Of a DNA stretch of 18,809 nucleotides, positions 13,519 through 18,809 are shown piece after piece. This stretch comes from Pseudomonadota bacterium. Its GTDB lineage: Bacteria > Pseudomonadota > Gammaproteobacteria > Burkholderiales > Burkholderiaceae_D. The stretch spans positions 1 to 18,809 of the forward strand of contig JAEXJM010000001.1 in assembly GCA_023449275.1 (NCBI GenBank), in the 5' to 3' direction. Position 1 is the first letter of the stretch. Each line of letters begins with the position of its first letter. Made by a program: the position numbers and the translations under genes. The notes under the pieces are model-generated. The model was not told the DNA's origin, did no database searches, and worked only from the letters and a program-made list of their open reading frames with translations.

Positions 13519-15975
13519 TCAATTGCTTTCCAAGAAACTCTTAAGTTTATCCGAACGCGACGGATGACGCAATTTTCTCAGTGCCTTCGCCTCAATCTGG
13601 CGAATACGTTCACGGGTGACATCGAATTGCTTGCCGACTTCTTCCAGTGTATGGTCTGTCGACATTTCAACGCCGAAACGCATTCTCAAGACCTTGGCTT
13701 CCCTTGGCGTCAGTGAATCCAGCACATCCTTGACGACATTACGCATTGAAGCATGCAAGGCAGCATCGGACGGTGCCAGCGTATTGTTGTCCTCGATGAA
13801 ATCGCCCAGATGCGAATCGTCATCATCCCCGATCGGCGTTTCCATCGAAATCGGTTCTTTTGCGATTTTCATGATCTTGCGGATCTTGTCTTCAGGCATC
13901 TCCATCTTGACCGCCAGTGTCGCCGGATCAGGTTCAGCACCGGTTTCCTGCAATATCTGACGCGAAATGCGATTCATTTTGTTGATCGTTTCGATCATGT
14001 GAACCGGAATACGGATGGTTCTGGCCTGATCGGCAATCGAACGGGTAATGGCCTGACGAATCCACCATGTCGCATACGTCGAGAACTTGTAGCCACGGCG
14101 ATATTCGAACTTGTCGACCGCTTTCATCAAACCGATATTGCCTTCCTGAATCAGGTCGAGGAACTGCAGCCCACGGTTGGTGTATTTTTTCGCGATTGAA
14201 ATGACCAGACGCAGATTGGCTTCGGTCATTTCTTTCTTGGCCTTGCGGGCACGCATTTCACCAGCGACCATCTTGCGGTTGATTTCACGAAGGTCGGACA
14301 ATGGCATACCGATCCGGTTCTGGATATCGACCAGTTTCTGTTGCAATTCCTTGACCATCGGAACGTTACGTTCAAGGATGGTACTGTAAGGATGACCGGC
14401 TTCCACTTCCTCATCTATCCAGCCCAGATCCGTTTCATTTCCAGGGAAAGTTTTGATGAAATGGGCACGCGGCACACCGCATTTGTTGACGACAACATTC
14501 AGGATCTCACGTTCGATCTGGCGAACCTCATCCATCTGTGCACGCAGGGTATCGCACAGTTTTTCAATGAACCGTGCTGTAAAACGCATGGTCAGCAATT
14601 CGGCGGAGATGCTTTCGTGCGCTTTCATATAGGCAGGCGAGTTGTAACCGTCCTTTTCGAAAGACTGTTGCATTTCCTTGAAATGAGACTCGATCACAGC
14701 AAACTTGGCCAACGCTTCATTTTTCAGTTTCTCCAGCTGTTCCGCAGAAAAACCGGCTGCGGCACCACCGGCAGAACCGGAGTCCTCATCATCTTCTTCA
14801 TCCGATTCCTCTTCTCCGGCATCTTCTTCATCAGCATCTTCATCCGAATCACCGGAAGAAGCGTTCAATGTCACATTTTCGGTATCGGTGTCATCGTCAG
14901 CCAGCCCATCAACCACTTCGTCGATTTTCACTTCATCGGCACGGATTTTCGCTGCCTGATCAATGATTTCCAGAATGGTCGTCGGACAGGAGGAAATCGC
15001 CGAGATCATGTCTCTCAGGCCTTCTTCAATCCGTTTTGCAATTTCGATTTCGCCTTCACGGGTCAGAAGTTCAACCGAACCCATTTCACGCATATACATA
15101 CGAACCGGGTCAGTTGTCCGGCCAAAATCGGAATCCACCGTCGACAGAGCCGCTTCAGCAGCTGCCTCGGCTTCTTCATCGCTGGTTACGGTCACGACAT
15201 TGTCGGTCAACAGCAGTTCTTCCGCATCAGGAGCCTGTTCATAGACCGAAATACCCATATCGTTGAAGGTACTGATGATGCCCTCGATCGCATCCGGATC
15301 AATAACGTTATCCGGCAGATGGTCGTTGATTTCTGCATAGGTCAAAAATGAACGCTCCTTGCCCAGCTTGATCAGGATCATCAGCCGCTCACGACGACGT
15401 TCAAGTTCTTCCATCGATGCCTCGGAATCACCTGAAAGGGCATCTTTCAGGAGTGCCTTTTCCTTGGCTTTGCGATCCTTGGCACGAGCCTTGTCCACCG
15501 CTTTCATTTCGGCACGTTCAACCGCATTCAGTGCAGCGACTTCTTCATTTTCAGGCTGGAAATCCTTGGGTTTGCGGCCTCTTCTGCCCGGAACCTTGAC
15601 ACTGGGCAAGACATAACCGGACGTATCGATTGCGGCCAGCTTGGCGGCATCCGTCGTTACGACCGTACTGGATACATGACTGCTTTCAGACAGTACGGCT
15701 CCAGATTCGCCGACAGCCGCACTTTTCGGCTTTCTTCCACGCGTACCCCTGCCCCTGACTACAGGTGTTTCGGATGAAACGTCAGATGCCTCGATTTCAT
15801 CAGGCATGGCTTTCTTTCTGCCTCTTTTTGCAGAGACAGCATTTTCAGGCGTAACCAACAGTTCCTGCGCCGCCATAGTGCTTTCATTCAGCTTCTTGCG
15901 ACCACGTTTTTTTACAATGACAACTTCATTGTTGGCTTCATCAGTTACTGATAGGGATTTATCTGATTTATTCAT
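13519..15975 (-). CDS. rpoD: RNA polymerase primary sigma factor RpoD (sigma-70) with long basic N-terminal extension
   Basis: Primary sigma factor that directs RNA polymerase to housekeeping promoters. At 818 residues it is far longer than the 613 of E. coli. Residues 1-185 are an extension with four AT-hook-like basic clusters: KKRGRKK (22-28), KRGRKK (50-55), RGRGTRGRKPK (74-84) and RRGRKPK (131-137). Region 1.1 spans about 190-260. Region 1.2 is about 285-320 (DPVRMYMREMG). A non-conserved region follows, with a highly acidic insert (about 357-400, including DEEDAGEEESDEEDDED). Regions 2.1-2.4 are canonical (NLRLVISIAKKYTNRGLQF, STYATWWIRQAI). Region 3 lies about 655-740, and region 4.2 ends in DVTRERIRQIEAKALRKLR. 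The ATG at 15975 gives the full extension; the ribosome site is weak (GGAC). It is last of the protein genes rpsU-yqeY-dnaG-rpoD, with its own promoter. Confidence 0.97.
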   Translation of the reverse strand: MNKSDKSLSVTDEANNEVVIVKKRGRKKLNESTMAAQELLVTPENAVSAKRGRKKAMPDEIEASDVSSETPVVRGRGTRGRKPKSAAVGESGAVLSESSHVSSTVVTTDAAKLAAIDTSGYVLPSVKVPGRRGRKPKDFQPENEEVAALNAVERAEMKAVDKARAKDRKAKEKALLKDALSGDSEASMEELERRRERLMILIKLGKERSFLTYAEINDHLPDNVIDPDAIEGIISTFNDMGISVYEQAPDAEELLLTDNVVTVTSDEEAEAAAEAALSTVDSDFGRTTDPVRMYMREMGSVELLTREGEIEIAKRIEEGLRDMISAISSCPTTILEIIDQAAKIRADEVKIDEVVDGLADDDTDTENVTLNASSGDSDEDADEEDAGEEESDEEDDEDSGSAGGAAAGFSAEQLEKLKNEALAKFAVIESHFKEMQQSFEKDGYNSPAYMKAHESISAELLTMRFTARFIEKLCDTLRAQMDEVRQIEREILNVVVNKCGVPRAHFIKTFPGNETDLGWIDEEVEAGHPYSTILERNVPMVKELQQKLVDIQNRIGMPLSDLREINRKMVAGEMRARKAKKEMTEANLRLVISIAKKYTNRGLQFLDLIQEGNIGLMKAVDKFEYRRGYKFSTYATWWIRQAITRSIADQARTIRIPVHMIETINKMNRISRQILQETGAEPDPATLAVKMEMPEDKIRKIMKIAKEPISMETPIGDDDDSHLGDFIEDNNTLAPSDAALHASMRNVVKDVLDSLTPREAKVLRMRFGVEMSTDHTLEEVGKQFDVTRERIRQIEAKALRKLRHPSRSDKLKSFLESN

Positions 15976-16005
15976 GTCGTCCGTTGTCCGCTCGATAATC
16001 CATTG

Positions 16006-16025
16006 ATGCCGGTATAAGCCGGCGT
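16006..16025 (-). repeat. Hairpin in the rpoD leader
   Basis: GCCGG (16008-16012) and CCGGC (16019-16023) pair across a 6-base loop, extended by a T-G and an A-T pair. It lies about 30 bases upstream of the rpoD start and has no T-run. It could influence rpoD translation or RNA processing. Confidence 0.45.
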
Positions 16026-16095
16026 ATTGTCAGACGATACCGTGAGTGCGCCCGGAAAAACGATATACACACCCAACCTGTATGTAAAGTCTTAT

Positions 16096-16104
16096 ATTAT
16101 AACA
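16096..16104 (-). promoter_or_regulatory. Extended -10 promoter for rpoD
   Basis: On the minus strand TGTTATAAT (16104-16096) is a perfect TGn-TATAAT extended -10. There is no recognisable -35 (an A-rich stretch is found there), as is usual for extended -10 promoters. The RNA start near 16089 gives a leader of about 115 bases, so rpoD can be transcribed without dnaG. Confidence 0.6.
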
Positions 16105-16147
16105 CTTTTTATGTCTCTTTTTTTCGTCACAGCCCACATAGAGAAAT

Positions 16148-17944
16148 TTACAGTCGCAAATTTTCGGCATTTATCTGCCTGAGCAATGCTTCCTGCTGCT
16201 TTTTCAACTCGTAAAACCGGTCCTTTTTCTCCTCTGTCAGGCCGGTAGCCACCAATTCATTCATTTCGGCTTTTACAAGCTGCAACCTGATCTGGCGTAT
16301 GGCACCTTTCAGTTCCAGCAACGCAGGTTCAGCTTCAAATTCCTGCGCAACGGTTTCCTGAACCAGTTGTTCACAATCCACCCCGTCAAGTCTCAGATGT
16401 TCCACCAATGCCGCCAGACTGGCTTTTTCACCCAAAATACCGACAGCATTCAAAATGGCCATCAAAAGCCCGCCCTGATCCGGTGAAAATTCCCTTATCG
16501 CATCGATATCCCCGGGACTCAACTCCCGACCGAAACAGGGGTACATCATCAATAGCCTCAAAACCTGCCGCTCCAGCCCTACAACCGGAGGACGTGGTGC
16601 CCGTGCCCGAATACGTCTTGCCGGAACAACCGGTTTGGCAAACCCCAAAAACGCCTCCAGTTCATCATCCGGTGTCTGTGTAATCTGGGCCAACCTCCTT
16701 AAAATCTGCAATCGCAAGGCGGAAGGTGCCAGATTCGCGCACAGGGCTTTGGCCGTATGCTGCGTCCGCGCTCTTCCTTCCAGTGTATTCAGGTTGTTTT
16801 CGCCAATGATTTCCTCCAGCAGAAATTCCGACAAGGGAATCGCTTTTTTAACCAATACCTCAAACGCATCCGCCCCGAATACCCGAATGTAACTGTCTGG
16901 ATCATGTTCAGGAGGCAAAAACAGAAAAGCGACTCCCTTTGTATCTGACACCAGCGGCAGGCTGGCTTCCAGTGCCCTGCGTGCCGCCCCCCGCCCTGCA
17001 GCATCTCCATCGAATGAAAAAATAATGCTGTCTGTTTGCCGCATCAGTTTTTGTACCTGAACTGGCGTACATGCCGTTCCAAGGGTTGCCACCGCCTGCG
17101 GAAATCCGAGTTGCGCCAATGCGACAACATCCATGTATCCTTCAACAACCAGCACATAGCCGGATTCCCGGATGGCCTGTCTTGCCTCGAACAAACCGTA
17201 TAATTCATTTCCCTTCTGAAATAAGGGTGTTTCCGGTGAATTCAAGTACTTGGGCTCGCCTTTTTCCAGAATCCGCCCGCCAAATCCGATAACCTGCCCT
17301 CTCGTATTGCGGATCGGAAACATGATCCGGTCACGAAAACGGTCATACCGCTTCGATGAAATCCCAAACGCCTCATCACCCTGCTTTTCTATCACCAGCC
17401 CTGCCTCTTCAAGCTCACCTGCGCGATAATCCTCGAAACCGTTTTTAAGACCATCTCTCGTTTCCGGGGCATATCCCAAACCGAAACGCAAGGCGATCTC
17501 GCCTGTCACTCCCCGTTTTTTCAGATAATCGATAGCCTGCGGCGATTTTTTCAACTGCTGTTTATAAAAACGGCTTGCCTGCGTCATCACTTCCGTCAAC
17601 GCGAGTGTTTTCGCCTGTTTTCTGGCACGTTCGGCAGGTGGAATACGGGATTCATCCTGCGGAACCGTCATACCGACACTTCCTGCCAGTTCTTCCACTG
17701 CTTCGACAAAGGAAAGGCCTGAATGTTCCATCAGGAAAGTGATTGCCGATCCGTTTCGGCCGCAACCGAAGCAATGATAAAACTGTTTTACCGGACTGAC
17801 AGTGAAACTGGGGGATTTTTCGGTATGAAACGGGCACAAACCGAGAAGGTTTGCACCCGCTTTTTTCAATGGTACGTGACTGCCCACCACTTCGACGATA
17901 TCAACGCGGTTAAGCAAATCCTGTATGAATGACTGTGGTATCAC
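16148..17944 (-). CDS. dnaG: DNA primase DnaG
   Basis: Synthesises RNA primers at the replication fork in association with DnaB helicase. At 598 residues it has normal length. The N-terminal CHC2 zinc finger is intact: Cys37, His40, Cys58, Cys61 in CPFH...YHCFGCG. The catalytic core carries RFRDRIMFPI (202-211) and FGGR (221-224). The TOPRIM metal site is VVEGYMDV with Glu268, plus FDGD with Asp312 and Asp314. The last 150 residues are the helical DnaB-binding domain. The start is GTG at 17944, supported by the conserved opening MIPQSFIQDLLNRVDIVEVV; the ribosome site is poor, as is common for primase. It lies between yqeY (54 bases upstream) and rpoD, and a 16-base palindrome occupies the gap to yqeY. 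Confidence 0.97.
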   Translation of the reverse strand: MIPQSFIQDLLNRVDIVEVVGSHVPLKKAGANLLGLCPFHTEKSPSFTVSPVKQFYHCFGCGRNGSAITFLMEHSGLSFVEAVEELAGSVGMTVPQDESRIPPAERARKQAKTLALTEVMTQASRFYKQQLKKSPQAIDYLKKRGVTGEIALRFGLGYAPETRDGLKNGFEDYRAGELEEAGLVIEKQGDEAFGISSKRYDRFRDRIMFPIRNTRGQVIGFGGRILEKGEPKYLNSPETPLFQKGNELYGLFEARQAIRESGYVLVVEGYMDVVALAQLGFPQAVATLGTACTPVQVQKLMRQTDSIIFSFDGDAAGRGAARRALEASLPLVSDTKGVAFLFLPPEHDPDSYIRVFGADAFEVLVKKAIPLSEFLLEEIIGENNLNTLEGRARTQHTAKALCANLAPSALRLQILRRLAQITQTPDDELEAFLGFAKPVVPARRIRARAPRPPVVGLERQVLRLLMMYPCFGRELSPGDIDAIREFSPDQGGLLMAILNAVGILGEKASLAALVEHLRLDGVDCEQLVQETVAQEFEAEPALLELKGAIRQIRLQLVKAEMNELVATGLTEEKKDRFYELKKQQEALLRQINAENLRL

Positions 17945-17967
17945 GAATTCAAAAAACCTTTTTCATT

Positions 17968-17983
17968 CGCGAAACGTTTCGCG
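17968..17983. promoter_or_regulatory. Perfect 16-base palindrome between yqeY and dnaG
   Basis: CGCGAAACGTTTCGCG is fully symmetric. Its centre AAACGTTT is the type of core found in LacI/PurR-family operators. On the minus strand, as RNA, it could form a 6-pair stem with loop ACGT, followed after 11 bases by T6, so an RNA role (processing or weak termination before dnaG) is also possible. It lies 24 bases before the dnaG GTG. Confidence 0.55.
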
Positions 17984-17998
17984 TATTGTACGAACGGC

Positions 17999-18448
17999 TC
18001 AAGCTTTGGCCAGCGCTTTTTTCACCAGAGCGGAAACAGCCGACATATCTGCACGTCCGGCAAGACGCCCTTTCAGAACGCCCATTACCTTACCCATATC
18101 CTGCGGGCCGGAAGCGTTCGTTCCGGCAACAGCCGAAGCGACCTCTTTTTCGATTTCGTCGTCTGACAGGGCGGCCGGCATATAGGCAACCAGCACTTCC
18201 ATTTCAGCCTTTTCATTGTCAGCCAGATCGGGACGGCCACCAGCCTCAAACTGGGTAATGGAATCCTTGCGCTGCTTGATCATTTTTTCAATGATCGCCA
18301 GCACCTGCTGATCGTTCAGCTCGATACGTTCATCGACTTCCTTCTGCTTCATGGCAGCGGTCAGCATACGGATCGTTCCCAGACGTTTGGTATCCTTGGC
18401 ACGCATGGCATCTTTCATGTCGCTGACTATTTTTTCTTTCAGGCTCAC
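17999..18448 (-). CDS. yqeY: GatB/YqeY domain protein (YqeY family)
   Basis: Cytoplasmic protein of 149 residues of the YqeY family, structurally related to the tail domain of GatB. The precise role is unknown, though a tRNA-linked function is often suspected from the shared domain. Family stretches are clear: DMKDAMRAKDTKRLGTIRML (about 10-29), KEVDERIELNDQQVLAIIEKMIKQRKDS (36-63), VLVAYMPAALSDDEI (85-99), and GPQDMGKVMGVLKGRLAGRADM with a C-terminal helix. The start is GTG at 18448, fixed by a GGAG ribosome site 6 bases upstream; a nearby ATG is out of frame. It lies between rpsU and dnaG, an order common in many betaproteobacteria. Two hairpins separate it from rpsU. Confidence 0.93.
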   Translation of the reverse strand: MSLKEKIVSDMKDAMRAKDTKRLGTIRMLTAAMKQKEVDERIELNDQQVLAIIEKMIKQRKDSITQFEAGGRPDLADNEKAEMEVLVAYMPAALSDDEIEKEVASAVAGTNASGPQDMGKVMGVLKGRLAGRADMSAVSALVKKALAKA

Positions 18449-18481
18449 GTCATACTCCAGTATTTTATTGTTTGAAACACC

Positions 18482-18511
18482 AAAACCCGCCGCGGATCTA
18501 ACCGGAGCGGG
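18482..18511 (-). terminator. Terminator/attenuator between rpsU and yqeY
   Basis: On the minus strand CCCGC-TC-CGG pairs with CCG-CG-GCGGG (symmetric 2x2 internal loop) around a 6-base loop, followed by TTTT (18485-18482). Partial termination here would let rpsU be expressed above the downstream genes, as known for the E. coli rpsU-dnaG gap. Confidence 0.7.
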
Positions 18512-18532
18512 CCTTTATCAGCTATCCGAAAC

Positions 18533-18548
18533 CTGCCTGAACAGGCAG
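18533..18548 (-). repeat. Hairpin directly after rpsU
   Basis: CTGCCT (18533-18538), loop GAAC, AGGCAG (18543-18548) lies 6 bases past the rpsU stop. On the minus strand it is followed by GTTTCGG, too few T for an efficient terminator. It probably stabilises the rpsU RNA 3' end or acts together with the next hairpin. Confidence 0.55.
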
Positions 18549-18554
18549 ATCAAA

Positions 18555-18767
18555 TCAATACATTTTTTTCGGCAACTGCTGACTACGAATACGTTTGTAG
18601 TGACGTTTAACGGCTGCAGCCAGTTTTCTCTTGCGTTCAGCAGTTGGTTTTTCATAAAACTCGCGCGCACGCAGTTCAGTCAACAGACCGGTTTTTTCAA
18701 TGGTGCGTTTGAAACGTCGCATTGCGACTTCGAATGGTTCGTTTTCTTTAAGGCGAATAGTGGTCAT
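18555..18767 (-). CDS. rpsU: 30S ribosomal protein S21
   Basis: Small basic ribosomal protein that binds late on the 30S platform near the anti-Shine-Dalgarno end of 16S rRNA. It is 70 residues, the normal family length, with the S21 signature FEVAMRRFKRTIEKTGLL (12-29), REFYEKPTAERKRKLAAAVK and a basic tail ending QLPKKMY. It is the first gene of the rpsU-yqeY-dnaG-rpoD block. The 42 bases visible upstream contain no Shine-Dalgarno sequence. A promoter cannot be assigned with confidence so close to the window edge. Confidence 0.97.
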   Translation of the reverse strand: MTTIRLKENEPFEVAMRRFKRTIEKTGLLTELRAREFYEKPTAERKRKLAAAVKRHYKRIRSQQLPKKMY

Positions 18768-18809
18768 GAATAATTACAGTGTTAAAGCCAATATGGAAAG
18801 ATTGAGATT

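Noticed and set aside
14341..15351. Long open frame on the plus strand opposite rpoD (336 codons)
   Set aside because: Fully inside rpoD on the other strand; its length comes from rpoD codon usage and the acidic insert. It has no ribosome site and no family-like sequence.

Overview
The window looks like a chromosomal segment of a betaproteobacterium in the order Burkholderiales, most likely Oxalobacteraceae and possibly Oxalobacter. This is inferred from protein character and gene order: mreB divergent from gatCAB, an rpsU-yqeY-dnaG-rpoD block ending in a tRNA, an RpoD with a long basic N-terminal extension, and moderate GC coding sequence separated by AT-rich gaps. No database search was possible.

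Layout. (1) 1-4336 is housekeeping. The 5' part of mreB runs leftward off the window edge. Divergent from it are gatC, gatA and gatB, encoding the three subunits of the tRNA-dependent amidotransferase, closed by a strong bidirectional terminator. (2) 4357-7587 is a large membrane-anchored GGDEF-EAL protein (c-di-GMP turnover) with a periplasmic sensor and two PAS domains, preceded by a 441-base AT-rich gap. (3) 8029-9980 is an accessory patch. It holds a secreted DUF192 protein and three tandem small genes that share nearly the same signal peptide but have unrelated low-complexity tails. Each of the three has its own terminator, and the third is frameshifted at a homopolymer. (4) 10041-12335 holds an Old Yellow Enzyme family flavin reductase, a small alpha/beta hydrolase and a small membrane protein. 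(5) 12646-13276 is a secreted-protein gene broken by a frameshift that sits on a perfect 17-base palindrome. (6) 13424-18767 is the macromolecular synthesis block, all on the minus strand and read in the order rpsU, yqeY, dnaG, rpoD, tRNA-Ile2(CAU).

How the parts work together. The two housekeeping blocks cover charging of Gln/Asn tRNAs, cell shape, ribosome subunit S21, primer synthesis and the primary sigma factor. The middle region (7.6-13.4 kb) is lineage-specific in character: small exported proteins, orphan enzymes and two broken genes. I see no phage, IS element, CRISPR array or defence system. The most interesting signals are small: terminator-like hairpins just upstream of several start codons (mreB, the DUF192 gene and two of the small secreted genes), the two frameshifts with visible mutational substrates (an A6 run and a quasipalindrome), a 16-base perfect palindrome between yqeY and dnaG, and the AT-hook-like repeats in RpoD.
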